This document shows positions 25,593-33,779 of a DNA stretch of 64,000 nucleotides, in pieces; the stretch's first letter is position 1, and every line of letters starts with the position of its first letter. This stretch comes from Prauserella_A oleivorans (GTDB lineage: Bacteria > Actinomycetota > Actinomycetes > Mycobacteriales > Pseudonocardiaceae): positions 3,844,001 through 3,908,000 of the forward strand of contig NZ_JBHUNT010000001.1 of NCBI RefSeq assembly GCF_042685745.1. The letters run 5' to 3'. Below the pieces are notes generated by a model. That model searched no databases and was not told the origin of the DNA. It saw only the letters and a program-made list of their open reading frames with translations. The translations under genes were made by a program, and so were the position numbers.

Positions 25593-25934
25593 ATGGCCGA
25601 CCGTGTTCTCCGTGGAAGCCGGTTGGGAGCGGTTAGCTACGAGACCGACCGCAATCACGACCTCGCCCCGCGGCGCACCGTTCGTTACTCCTGCCCGAAG
25701 GGGCACGAGTTCGAAGTGCCGTTCTCGGACGACGCCGAGATCCCTTCCCTGTGGGAATGCCGTCTGCACGGAAGTGAGTCGGAGATCGTCGAGGGCGGGC
25801 AGCCTGAGCCCAAGGAGGTCAAGCCTCCGCGTACGCACTGGGACATGCTGTTGGAGCGCCGGTCGATTCCTGAGCTCGAGGAGCTGCTCAACGAGCGTCT
25901 CGCCGAGCTGAAGGCTCGCCGGGGCCGGGCGTAA
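25593..25934 (+). CDS. rbpA: RNA polymerase-binding protein RbpA
   Basis: 113 residues, full length. The core (VRYSCPKGHEFEVPFSDDAEIPSLWECRLHG), the basic linker (HWDMLLERRS) and the C-terminal sigma-interaction helix (IPELEELLNERLAELK) are all present; the core has lost the second zinc-type cysteine pair partner seen in some homologues (it retains Cys at CPKGH and ECRLHG). RbpA binds the group 1 sigma factor and stabilises open complexes. AAAGGA precedes the ATG. A SigR-type promoter lies upstream and a strong terminator downstream, so the gene is monocistronic. Confidence 0.97.
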   Translation: MADRVLRGSRLGAVSYETDRNHDLAPRRTVRYSCPKGHEFEVPFSDDAEIPSLWECRLHGSESEIVEGGQPEPKEVKPPRTHWDMLLERRSIPELEELLNERLAELKARRGRA

Positions 25935-25961
25935 CGCCACAACCTTCCGCTCCCACCACAG

Positions 25962-25998
25962 ACGGAGCCCCCGCGTCCTCGCGACGCGGGGGCTCCGT
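25962..25998. terminator. Strong bidirectional hairpin between rbpA and ppm1
   Basis: Perfect 15-bp arms (25962-25976 and 25984-25998, ACGGAGCCCCCGCGT type) close a 7-base loop. The position between convergent genes implies termination of both. Confidence 0.9.
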
Positions 25999-26020
25999 GC
26001 TGTTCGGGTCTGCGGGCAGG

Positions 26021-26794
26021 TCAGCGGACGAAGCGGCCCAGCAGACGGCGCAGCTGGCCGGCGCGGTGCTCGGCGCCCCACTGGGCGACCCGCAGCATGG
26101 CCTCCACCACGATCGACCCGCTCATCTTCGACTGGCCGACCTCCCGTTCCGTGAAGGTGATCGGCACCTCGACGATGTCGAAGCCCTCCTGGGCCGTGCG
26201 CAGGGTGAGGTCGATCTGGAAGCAGTAGCCCGCCGAGGCGATGTCGTCCAGCGGCAGCTTGCCGAGCACGGCCCGCCGGTAGGCGCGGAAACCCGCGGTC
26301 ATGTCGTTGACCGGGACGCCGAGCGCGAGCCGGGAGTAGATGTTGGCGCCCCGGGACAGCAGTTCCCGCCGTTTCGGCCAGTTCACGAGCGCACCGCCGG
26401 GCACGTACCGGGAGCCGATGACGAGATCGGAGTCGGCGAGCGCGTCGAGGATGCGGGGCAGGTCCTCGGGTGCGTGGGAGCCGTCGGCGTCCATCTCGAC
26501 GAGGGTGGCGTAGTCCCGTTCCAGTCCCCAGCGGAAACCGGCGATGTAGGCGGCGCCGAGACCTGCTTTCTCGGTGCGGTGCAGGACGTGGATCCGGTCG
26601 TCGGTGGCGGCGAGCTTGTCGGCGAGCTCACCGGTGCCGTCGGGACTGCCGTCGTCGACGACGAGCACGTGGACATCGGGCAACGTCGTGTGCAGTCGCC
26701 GCAGGAGTGGCGTGAGGTTCTCCCGCTCGTTGTAGGTCGGGATGATCACCAGCACGGGGTCGGTCGACGCCCGATGCTGTGTGTCCTCCGCCAT
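26021..26794 (-). CDS. ppm1: Polyprenol-phosphate mannosyltransferase
   Basis: 257 residues, a GT2-family DPM1 enzyme: VLVIIPTYNERENL, VVDDGSPDGTGE, LVEMDADGSHAPED (the DXD-type motif) and SRYVPGG are all standard. It transfers mannose from GDP-mannose to polyprenyl phosphate on the cytoplasmic face, feeding lipoglycan synthesis and protein O-mannosylation. The gene follows lnt by 12 bp on the same strand. In M. tuberculosis the two are one polypeptide (Rv2051c); here they are separate, as in most other actinobacteria. Confidence 0.95.
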   Translation of the reverse strand: MAEDTQHRASTDPVLVIIPTYNERENLTPLLRRLHTTLPDVHVLVVDDGSPDGTGELADKLAATDDRIHVLHRTEKAGLGAAYIAGFRWGLERDYATLVEMDADGSHAPEDLPRILDALADSDLVIGSRYVPGGALVNWPKRRELLSRGANIYSRLALGVPVNDMTAGFRAYRRAVLGKLPLDDIASAGYCFQIDLTLRTAQEGFDIVEVPITFTEREVGQSKMSGSIVVEAMLRVAQWGAEHRAGQLRRLLGRFVR

Positions 26795-26806
26795 GCTGCT
26801 CCCCTT

Positions 26807-28402
26807 CTATCGCGTGTCGTCGGCACTCGAGCGGCGCGTGCGCACGCCGAGCACGATCCCGGCGACCACCGCGGCGAGTGCGGCCCCCACCAGCACGTAC
26901 TCGGTCCACGCGCCGAGTCGATCCGACAGCGTAGTCTGCTGCCGCAGCGGCACGTCGCCCACCAGTGACGCCGCGGTGAACAGGTCCGTCTGTCCGGTCA
27001 CGCTACCGTCCGGCTGCACGATGGCGCTCACGCCGCTCGTCGCGGCCACCACGACGGCGCGGCCGTGTTCCACCGCCCGCAGCCGGGACATGGCGAGCTG
27101 CTGGTAGCTCATCTCCCCCGGCCCGTACCAGGCATTGTTGGTGGGCACGACGAGCAGCTGCGCACCCGCGTCGACGGCCTCGCGGGAGACGTAGTCGTAG
27201 GCGACCTCGTAGCAGATGACGGGCCCGGTGCGGGTGTTCGCGACGTCGAGGGTGGCTGGGGCGCCGCTGCCCCAGCGCATGTCGCGGGTGCTGTCGACGA
27301 AAGGCGTGAACCAGCGGGCGATGGTCCGCATGGGTACGTACTCGGCGAAGGGCACCAGTTCCTGCTTGGTGTAGTGCTCGCCCGCACCCCGGCCCGGCCG
27401 CCAGGCGAACACGGCGTTCTCGGTCTTGCCGTCGGGTGCGCGGTAGGCGGCACCGACGAGCGTGGGCACCCCGAACTCGTCGACCAGGGCGTCCAGCGCA
27501 GGGTCCGGTCCGCCTGCCTCGGTGGCGGTCTCCGGCCAGACGACGAGGTCGGGCCGGGGCAGCCGGCCCTCGGCGATCCGGTCGGCGAGCCGCGCGCTCT
27601 CGTCGAGGTGGTTGGCGCGGATGATGTCGCGGCTGCCGAGGAGGTCCAGGCCGATGTCGGGCGCGTTGCCCTGGACGACGGCGACGGTGCGGGTGCCGGC
27701 CTCGGGTGCGGTGCCGACGGCCGGCCACACGGCGAGCCCGGTGAGCACGGGTAGCGTGGCCGCCGCGAGCGGGCCCGTCCAGCCGAGGGTGGGGCGGAGT
27801 CCGCCGCGGCGGAGACGCACGATCAGCTGCGCCAGGCCGAAGCCGGTGAGCACGACGGCGAAGCCGACGAGCGGGACGCCGCCGACCGATGCCAGCGCCA
27901 GGTACGCGCCCTCGGGCTGGCTGAAGCCGACCCGGCCCCAGGGGAATCCGTTGACCGGCCAGCGGGAGCGACCGGCTTCCTGCAGGAGGAACACGAGTGC
28001 CATCCACACGGGCGCGCCCGGCAGGCGCGCGGCGAAGGGCATGAGCGCGCACGCGGCGGCCACGTAGACGGCGAGGACGGTGGACAGGCCGAGCCACGGG
28101 GCGGAGCCGAAGTCGTCGCCGAGGAAGTCCTCGATCCAGATGAGGTGCGGGAGAAAGAACGCGAGTCCGAACACGAGGCCGTAGCCCGCGCTCGCCCACA
28201 CCCGGCGGCCGTGCAGGACGAGGCCGAGCCCGGTGAACGCCAGGGGCGCGAGCCACCAGAGGTCGCGTGGGGCGAACGCGGCAGCGAGCACGAACCCGGA
28301 TGCCACCGCGAGGGCCAGCCGCGCGAGCACGGGCAGGATGCGGCGCCGGCGGGGCACCGCGCTGGGGGCGGTGGAGGTGGGCGCTTCGGCCGCGGCGGTC
28401 AC
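26807..28402 (-). CDS. lnt: Apolipoprotein N-acyltransferase
   Basis: 531 residues. About eight hydrophobic helices (six near residues 20-200, one at the end around 505) flank a nitrilase-type periplasmic domain. The catalytic triad is visible as Glu in LVVWPETAT, Lys in HYTKQELVPFAEYVP and Cys in VICYEVAYD. It N-acylates the diacylglyceryl cysteine of lipoproteins; two lipobox proteins are encoded in this window. GTG 28402 lies 6 bases after TAGGCT. It forms an operon with ppm1. Confidence 0.95.
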   Translation of the reverse strand: MTAAAEAPTSTAPSAVPRRRRILPVLARLALAVASGFVLAAAFAPRDLWWLAPLAFTGLGLVLHGRRVWASAGYGLVFGLAFFLPHLIWIEDFLGDDFGSAPWLGLSTVLAVYVAAACALMPFAARLPGAPVWMALVFLLQEAGRSRWPVNGFPWGRVGFSQPEGAYLALASVGGVPLVGFAVVLTGFGLAQLIVRLRRGGLRPTLGWTGPLAAATLPVLTGLAVWPAVGTAPEAGTRTVAVVQGNAPDIGLDLLGSRDIIRANHLDESARLADRIAEGRLPRPDLVVWPETATEAGGPDPALDALVDEFGVPTLVGAAYRAPDGKTENAVFAWRPGRGAGEHYTKQELVPFAEYVPMRTIARWFTPFVDSTRDMRWGSGAPATLDVANTRTGPVICYEVAYDYVSREAVDAGAQLLVVPTNNAWYGPGEMSYQQLAMSRLRAVEHGRAVVVAATSGVSAIVQPDGSVTGQTDLFTAASLVGDVPLRQQTTLSDRLGAWTEYVLVGAALAAVVAGIVLGVRTRRSSADDTR

Positions 28403-28408
28403 CCGTCC

Positions 28409-28414
28409 AGCCTA
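28409..28414 (-). promoter_or_regulatory. -10 element (TAGGCT) of lnt-ppm1
   Basis: TANNNT 6 bases before the GTG at 28402. It overlaps the end of the upstream amidohydrolase gene. Confidence 0.5.
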
Positions 28415-30022
28415 TGGGGCGGAGGTGAAGCGGTCGTAGATCACCTCGCCCGCGCGGACGGTGCGCAGGCACCGCGGCAGCGGCGTGCCGGGGTCGAGGG
28501 GCGGGAGGCCGGGCACCTGGGACCTCGGGTCGGTGGACCAGCGCTGGACGCGGGTGTCCGGGGTGGCCACCACGAGGTCACCGGATTCCCAGATGGCGTA
28601 GTGGGCGGGCGCGCCGGGGACGAGGCTTCCGGTCACGCCGTCGTTGACACCGGCGGCGCGGTGCCCGCCGCGGGTGTGGGCGTTGAACGCCGCTCGTGCC
28701 GAGATGCCGGAGCCGGGAGTGCGGTGGTGCACGGCGGCGCGGACGCTCTCCCACGGGGCGAGGGGGGTAACGGGTGCGTCGGAGCCGAACGCGAGCACCA
28801 CGCCCTCGCTCGCGAGCATGGCGAACGGGTTGAGCCCTGCGGCGCGGTCGGCGCCGAGCCGGGTGGCGTACATGCCGTCTCCTCCGCCCCACGCGGCGTC
28901 GAACAGCGGCTGCATCGACGCGGCGACGCCATAGGCGGCCAGTGCCCTGGCCTGCTCGGCGTCGACCATCTCGACGTGCTCGAGGCGGTGCTTGCCGGTG
29001 GCGAGCGCGCGCCTGCCGACGGTCTTCTCCGCGCGCGTGAAGCCGGTGACGACCTCGGCCACGGCGGCGTCCCCGATGACGTGGAAGCCGGCCTGCAGTC
29101 CGGCCTCGGTGCAGGCGATGAGGTGCTCGGCGATGGCGTCCGCGGTGAGGTAGCGGACGCCGGTGCTGTCGGGCCGGTCCGCGTAGGGCTCGTGGAGCGC
29201 GGCGGTGTGGGAGCCGAGGGCGCCGTCGACGAAGAGGTCGCCCGCGAGCCCCCGCGCGCCGAGACGGCGGGCCGTGTCGACGGCCCCCGGCTCGCCCCAG
29301 TAGGCGACGACCTCGGGCATCCCGGGTGCGTCGGCCAGTGCGAGGAGGTCGAGCAGATCCTGTTCGCCGGAGATGTCGGGACCCGCGCACTCGTGGACAC
29401 TGACGATGCCGGCCGCGGCGGCGGCGCGCAGGAATGTCTCCTGGGCACGGCGGCGCTGGGCGGGGGTGACGGCGGCGCGGGCGGCGGCGCGGACCAGGTG
29501 GTGGGCATCTCGCGTGAGCGGGCCGTCGTCCGACCAGCCGGCCGTGTCGCGCACGCCGGCCGCGAGGTCGGCGAGCGCGCTCGACACGAGGGCGGAGTGC
29601 ACGTCGACTCGGCTCAGGTAGACGGGGTTACCGCCCGCGGCCTCGTCGAGCTCGGCGCGGCTGGGCAGACGCGGATCGGTCCAGGCCGACTCGTCCCAGC
29701 CGTGGGCGAGCAGCACCTCGCCCGGGGTGACGGCCGCGCGGACGGCGGCGAGGAGCTCGCCCGCGTCGCGGACGCCGGTGAGGTCCAGTCCGGTGAGGTG
29801 CAGGCCCGTGGCGGTGGCGTGCACGTGGGCGTCGACGAACGCGGGGGCGACGAAGGCGCCGTCCAGGTCGACGATCTCGGCGTCCGGGTGCAGTGCCTGC
29901 CCGGGGCCGTCCTGACCCACCCAGACGACCGTGCCGTCGGTGACGGCCATGGCGGTGGCGTCGGTGGAGGACGGGGTGTGGACGCGGCCGCCGAGGAGGA
30001 GCGTCGTCGTGCTGGTACTCAC
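28412..30022 (-). CDS. YtcJ-type amidohydrolase
   Basis: 536 residues. The N-terminal beta domain leads to FVDAHVHATATG with the HXH metal site. Later FHVIGDAAV and HRLEHVEMVDAEQ give the two metal histidines, and AFGSDAPVTPL the catalytic aspartate of the amidohydrolase barrel; the C-terminus returns to the composite beta domain (VRAGEVIYDR). It should hydrolyse C-N bonds of an unknown cyclic or acyl-amide compound in the cytoplasm. It is divergent from the radical SAM aminomutase gene with 98 bp between, which may reflect a shared amino-acid catabolic role (inference). Confidence 0.88.
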   Translation of the reverse strand: MSTSTTTLLLGGRVHTPSSTDATAMAVTDGTVVWVGQDGPGQALHPDAEIVDLDGAFVAPAFVDAHVHATATGLHLTGLDLTGVRDAGELLAAVRAAVTPGEVLLAHGWDESAWTDPRLPSRAELDEAAGGNPVYLSRVDVHSALVSSALADLAAGVRDTAGWSDDGPLTRDAHHLVRAAARAAVTPAQRRRAQETFLRAAAAAGIVSVHECAGPDISGEQDLLDLLALADAPGMPEVVAYWGEPGAVDTARRLGARGLAGDLFVDGALGSHTAALHEPYADRPDSTGVRYLTADAIAEHLIACTEAGLQAGFHVIGDAAVAEVVTGFTRAEKTVGRRALATGKHRLEHVEMVDAEQARALAAYGVAASMQPLFDAAWGGGDGMYATRLGADRAAGLNPFAMLASEGVVLAFGSDAPVTPLAPWESVRAAVHHRTPGSGISARAAFNAHTRGGHRAAGVNDGVTGSLVPGAPAHYAIWESGDLVVATPDTRVQRWSTDPRSQVPGLPPLDPGTPLPRCLRTVRAGEVIYDRFTSAP

Positions 30023-30120
30023 GCCGTGCAGTCTGCCAGTACGTTCGTCGCGAGAAGATTTGCATCTGTTCGTTGGTGTGACAGGATATTTTGGCGACGT
30101 TCTCGATTTGAGGAGCAGAA

Positions 30121-31506
30121 GTGACTGCGATCCAGGAATCTGCTGCCGCCCCCATCGACACCGGCGAACAGCCGTACGAGTACGCCAGGGCCGAGCTGGT
30201 CGAACCCGATTGGCGACGGTTCCCGGGCTGGCGGACCGTGACCGAGGCCGAGTGGCGCGACGCGCAATGGCAGCGCGTGCACTGTGTACGCAACATCAAG
30301 CAGCTGCGCGCCGTGCTGGGCGACCTCCTCGAGGACCGCTTCTACGACGACCTCGTGGCCGACCAGCAGCAGCGGGCCACGATGTCGATGCTGCTGCCGC
30401 CCCAGATGCTGAACACGATCGCTCCCCACGCGGGCTCCGATCCGCAGAAGATCACCGAGGCGTTCTACGCCGACCCGATCCGCCGCTACATGCTGCCGGT
30501 GCACAGCGACCGCGACCCGGACTGGCCGAGCCACCCGCACTCCGAACGCGACTCGCTGCACGAGGCGGAGATGTGGGTCGTCGAGGGACTCACCCACCGC
30601 TACCCCACCAAGGTGCTCGCCGAGCTGCTCTCGACCTGCCCGCAGTACTGCGGCCACTGCACCCGCATGGACCTGGTGGGCAACTCCACGCCCCAGGTGG
30701 ACAAGCACAAGCTCGAGCTCAAACCGGTCGACCGGCAGGACGCGATGATCGACTACCTGCGCCGCACCCCCGGCGTGCGCGACGTGGTGGTGTCGGGCGG
30801 TGACGTGGCGAACGTGCCGTGGCACCAGCTGGAGGCGTTCCTGATGCGCCTGCTCGACATCGAGACCGTGCGCGACATCCGCCTGGCCACCAAGGCGCTC
30901 GCCGGGCTGCCCCAGCACTGGTTGCAGCCGAAGGTGGTGGAGGGCCTGGCCCGCGTCGCCGGGACGGCCCGCAGGCGCGGGGTCAACCTGGCGATCCACA
31001 CGCACGTCAACCACGCGCAGTCGGTGACCCCGCTCGTCGCCGAGGCGGCACGGACAGCTCTCGAGGTCGGCGTGCGGGATGTCCGCAACCAGGGCGTGCT
31101 GCTGCGCGGCGTGAACGGGACCGCGGCCGACGTGCTCGACTTGTGTTTCGCGCTGCAGGGCGAGGCAAACATCCTGCCCTACTACTTCTATCTGTGCGAC
31201 ATGATCCCCAACGCCGAGCACTGGCGGCTTGCGGTGTGGGAGGCACAGGAGCTGCAGCACGCGATCATGGGCTACCTGCCCGGGTACGCGACGCCGCGCA
31301 TCGTGTGCGATGTCCCCTACGTCGGCAAACGCTGGGTGCATCAGCTCGCCGAGTACGACCGCGAGCGCGGCATCTCGTACTGGACGAAGAACTACCGCAC
31401 CGGCATCGAGCACGACGACCCGGACGCGCTGCGCCGCCGCTACCCCTACTACGACCCGATCTCGACGCTGCCCGAGAGCGGGCGCCGGTGGTGGGCGACG
31501 CAATGA
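30121..31506 (+). CDS. KamA-family radical SAM aminomutase (lysine 2,3-aminomutase-like)
   Basis: 461 residues. The radical SAM motif CPQYCGHC (Cys173, Cys177, Cys180) has the CX3CX2C spacing and is followed by VVVSGGDVANVP and the KamA-type core. The PLP-lysine region of lysine aminomutases (PGGGGK) is replaced by CDVPYVGKRW, which keeps a GK but not the glycine run, so the substrate may differ from L-lysine. GTG 30121 follows GAGGAG. In this family a PLP-bound amino acid undergoes a 1,2-amino shift driven by the deoxyadenosyl radical. The role here, catabolism or a beta-amino acid for secondary metabolism, is open. Confidence 0.88.
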   Translation: MTAIQESAAAPIDTGEQPYEYARAELVEPDWRRFPGWRTVTEAEWRDAQWQRVHCVRNIKQLRAVLGDLLEDRFYDDLVADQQQRATMSMLLPPQMLNTIAPHAGSDPQKITEAFYADPIRRYMLPVHSDRDPDWPSHPHSERDSLHEAEMWVVEGLTHRYPTKVLAELLSTCPQYCGHCTRMDLVGNSTPQVDKHKLELKPVDRQDAMIDYLRRTPGVRDVVVSGGDVANVPWHQLEAFLMRLLDIETVRDIRLATKALAGLPQHWLQPKVVEGLARVAGTARRRGVNLAIHTHVNHAQSVTPLVAEAARTALEVGVRDVRNQGVLLRGVNGTAADVLDLCFALQGEANILPYYFYLCDMIPNAEHWRLAVWEAQELQHAIMGYLPGYATPRIVCDVPYVGKRWVHQLAEYDRERGISYWTKNYRTGIEHDDPDALRRRYPYYDPISTLPESGRRWWATQ

Positions 31507-31605
31507 CGTCGTGATCCGGCGCTCGTCCGGATGCCGGGGGCCGTGGCCGCAGGCGCGGAGAGGCTCGACCCTGTCGCGGCCCACCGCCCGGTGCCCGTTT
31601 TTCTC

Positions 31606-31611
31606 TAGACT
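31606..31611 (+). promoter_or_regulatory. -10 element (TAGACT) of the membrane-anchored SGNH gene
   Basis: TANNNT 8 bases before the ATG at 31620; leaderless pattern. Confidence 0.5.
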
Positions 31612-31619
31612 GATCGGCG

Positions 31620-32702
31620 ATGGCCAGATCTCGCTGGTGGCTCGGTGCGCTCGCCTTCGTTGGTGTGTCACTCCTCGTCGCGGTGTTCGTATTGGTGGGC
31701 GAGGACGGGCCGCCGCCCGGGGAACCGCCCGGGCCGCCTGGCCGGGGTCCGCTGACCGTCGTGGCGCTCGGCGACAGCACGATGTCGGGTGAGGGCGCCG
31801 GCGACTACACCCCGGCTACCAACGGCCGGAACGGCAACTGGTGCCACCGCTCCCCGAACGCCTCGGTCCATCACGTCGAGCTGACCGGCATCGTCAAGAG
31901 CGTGAACCTGGCCTGCTCCGGTTCCCCGGCGGGGCACGTGGCGCTCGGCGACGTCGAACAGTGGACTGAGCAGTCGCAGGCGCGCCGGCTGGCCACGCTG
32001 GTCGAGAACCACCGGGTGGCGGCCGTGGTGGTCGCGGTCGGCGCCAACGACGACCCGCACTTCTCCCGTCTCATCTCGGAGTGCTTCACGTCCTGGTTCA
32101 TGGACGACGGCAGCCCGTGCAGCGAGCGGATCAAGACCGACTGGCCGTCCCGGATCGACCGCATGGTCCCGAAGGTGGTCGCCGCGCTCGAGGACGTCCA
32201 GAAGGTCCTCGCCGCCGCCGGCTACGACCGCGAGGACTACGACCTGGTGTTGCAGTCCTACGCGTCGCCGATCGGCCCGGACATCCCGGAGAGTCTCCGC
32301 AACCTCGACGGCTGCCCGTTCCGCAAGGAGGACCTGCGCTGGGTCAAGTACACCGGCGCGATCTCACTCGCAGCGGGACTGCGGGAGGTTGCGGCCCAGA
32401 CCGGCGTGCGGTTCCTGGACCTCTCCCGCGCCGGCGACGGGCACGAGGCGTGCACCGGAGGCGCCGACCCCAGCTCGGAGTGGTTCACCCGGTTCACGGT
32501 GCAGTGGGACGACCTGCAGAGCGCCGAGCGCGCCACGCATGCCATTCAGGAGTCGTTTCATCCCAACGCCGCCGGCCACGCTCAGTTCGGGCGGTGTCTG
32601 AGCGAGTTCCTCGCCTCCAACGACGAGTCCGCGGCCTGCCTGGAAGGCGAGGACGGCCACCTGCACGCCGCGCCGTCGGTGGTCGCCCAGCGGCAGGGCT
32701 AG
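31620..32702 (+). CDS. Secreted or membrane-anchored SGNH hydrolase
   Basis: 360 residues. One N-terminal hydrophobic segment (residues about 7-26) with a Pro/Gly-rich stretch after it acts as signal anchor, so the domain is extracytoplasmic. VVALGDSTMSGEG holds the nucleophile serine, VAVGANDD the oxyanion asparagine, and SFHPNAAGH the catalytic histidine. Several cysteines (WCHR, NLACSG, ECFTSW, GCPF, ACTGG, RCLSEF) suggest disulfides, typical of actinobacterial exported lipases of the SGNH_2 type. Substrate unknown. It converges with the toxin gene with a 4-base overlap. Confidence 0.87.
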   Translation: MARSRWWLGALAFVGVSLLVAVFVLVGEDGPPPGEPPGPPGRGPLTVVALGDSTMSGEGAGDYTPATNGRNGNWCHRSPNASVHHVELTGIVKSVNLACSGSPAGHVALGDVEQWTEQSQARRLATLVENHRVAAVVVAVGANDDPHFSRLISECFTSWFMDDGSPCSERIKTDWPSRIDRMVPKVVAALEDVQKVLAAAGYDREDYDLVLQSYASPIGPDIPESLRNLDGCPFRKEDLRWVKYTGAISLAAGLREVAAQTGVRFLDLSRAGDGHEACTGGADPSSEWFTRFTVQWDDLQSAERATHAIQESFHPNAAGHAQFGRCLSEFLASNDESAACLEGEDGHLHAAPSVVAQRQG

Positions 32703-32998
32703 AGATCGAGCGCGGCGCGCAGTGCGCTGTCGATCTGCTCCTGGACGTCGTCGCCGATCGCGGCGATCCGCTCGACCAGCCACGGCCGGTAGATCCGCGT
32801 GACGTGCAGGGTGGAGACCCAGAACCGGCCGTCCACGGCGACGCCCAGGATGTCCTGAGGATCCTCCTCGAGCAGGTCGGTGCCGAGCAGCCACGGCCGC
32901 TCGGACTCGTTCACGCCGTCCGACGACAGCAGCAGGACCGCGCGGGCACGGGACGGATGTGTGGGTGGGCGGTACGTCCAGACCTCACCCCTCCGCAC
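32699..32998 (-). CDS. MazF/PemK-like toxin of a type II toxin-antitoxin pair
   Basis: 99 residues. The start MRRGEVWTYRPP and the later RAVLLLSSD and WVSTLHVTRI follow the MazF/PemK beta-barrel pattern, an endoribonuclease fold that cuts mRNA. The central part (PWLLGTDLLEEDP) is diverged and acidic, so activity is uncertain. The GTG start lies inside the end of the preceding antitoxin gene (14-base overlap), which implies coupled translation with the antitoxin first. Confidence 0.8.
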   Translation of the reverse strand: MRRGEVWTYRPPTHPSRARAVLLLSSDGVNESERPWLLGTDLLEEDPQDILGVAVDGRFWVSTLHVTRIYRPWLVERIAAIGDDVQEQIDSALRAALDL

Positions 32999-33215
32999 GC
33001 AGCTCCTCCAGCGCGGCGGCGATCTCGGCTTCGTCGGCGGTGGCGGCTGTCTCGCCCGGGTGGCCGGGTGCGGGCCGGTATCCGGTCCGCACGGCCTCGC
33101 GCCGCGCCGCCTTCGACAGCCACGAGGAGACGGAGACGCCGTGCGCCTTGGCGGCCCGCTCCGCGAACTCGAGCGCCCCGGCGTCCAGGGACAAGGTGAC
33201 CTTCCGAGTTGCCAT
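32985..33215 (-). CDS. Ribbon-helix-helix-like antitoxin
   Basis: 76 residues. RKVTLSLDAGALEFAERAAKAHGVSVSSWLSKAARRE has the strand-helix-helix pattern of an RHH DNA-binding domain; the acidic tail (ADEAEIAAALEELRAEG) would bind and neutralise the MazF-like toxin encoded next. TACGGT is 7 bases before the ATG, giving a leaderless transcript; autoregulation by the RHH domain is expected from the family. Confidence 0.82.
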   Translation of the reverse strand: MATRKVTLSLDAGALEFAERAAKAHGVSVSSWLSKAARREAVRTGYRPAPGHPGETAATADEAEIAAALEELRAEG

Positions 33216-33222
33216 ACCTTTT

Positions 33223-33228
33223 ACCGTA
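33223..33228 (-). promoter_or_regulatory. -10 element (TACGGT) of the toxin-antitoxin operon
   Basis: TANNNT 7 bases before the ATG at 33215. Confidence 0.5.
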
Positions 33229-33246
33229 CCGCTGGGCGGGCCGGAT

Positions 33247-33702
33247 TCACAGTGTCGGCGAGCGCCCCTCGAACGGCGTGGAGAGCACCACGGTCGTGCG
33301 GGTGGAGACCTTCGCCGCCTCCCGGATCCGCCGCAACAGATCCTCCAGGGCCAGCGGCGAGGCCACCCGCACCAGCAGGATGTAGGACTCGTCCCCCGCT
33401 ACCGAGTAGCACGACTCGATCTCGCGGATGTGCTCCAGGCGCTGCGGGTAGTCGTCCGGCGCGGCCGGATCGTTGGGCGTCAGCGAGATCAGCGCCGTCA
33501 GCGGCAGACCGATCTGCTCGCCGTCCAGCCTCGCCGTATAACCCCGGATGACACCGCGCTGCTCCAGCCTGCGCACCCGCTGGTGCACCGCCGACACCGA
33601 CAGCCCCACCCGCTCGGCCAGGTCGGTGAAGCTCCGCCTGCCGTCCGCGGCGAGCTCGGCCACGATCGCCTTGTCCAGCGGCTCCAGTCCGGGCGCAGTC
33701 AT
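33247..33702 (-). CDS. Lrp/AsnC-family transcriptional regulator
   Basis: 151 residues. The winged HTH (LDKAIVAELAADGRRSFTDLAERVGLSVSAVHQRVRRL) and RAM effector domain (ALISLTPNDP, CYSVAGDESYILLVRV) are complete. Such proteins sense amino acids as octamers. The gene is the last of a coupled unit, pepP then a 26-codon reading frame then lrp, each joined by an ATGA overlap. A PepP peptidase and an amino-acid-responsive regulator together suggest peptide or proline salvage control. Confidence 0.93.
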   Translation of the reverse strand: MTAPGLEPLDKAIVAELAADGRRSFTDLAERVGLSVSAVHQRVRRLEQRGVIRGYTARLDGEQIGLPLTALISLTPNDPAAPDDYPQRLEHIREIESCYSVAGDESYILLVRVASPLALEDLLRRIREAAKVSTRTTVVLSTPFEGRSPTL

Positions 33703-33779
33703 TCCGCCGCCTCAGCGGGAAGGAGTGCCTCGGCGGTACTTGCCGCCGCCTCAGCGGGAAGGAGTGCTTCGGCGGTCAT
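33699..33779 (-). CDS. 26-codon reading frame with a 13-residue internal repeat, between pepP and lrp
   Basis: ATG 33779 overlaps the pepP stop and its own TGA overlaps the lrp start, each by an ATGA. The peptide is M plus two copies of TAEALLPAEAAAS (the second truncated and ending AAE). No known family. It may be a coupling device keeping ribosomes moving from pepP to lrp, created by duplication of the junction. Expression is not proven. Confidence 0.5.
   Translation of the reverse strand: MTAEALLPAEAAASTAEALLPAEAAE
33704..33776. repeat. 34-bp direct repeat, two copies 39 bp apart
   Basis: 33704-33737 and 33743-33776 differ at one position (C or T in GTGCYTC). They underlie the peptide repeat of the small reading frame. 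The period of 39 is a multiple of three, so frame is preserved. Confidence 0.92.
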
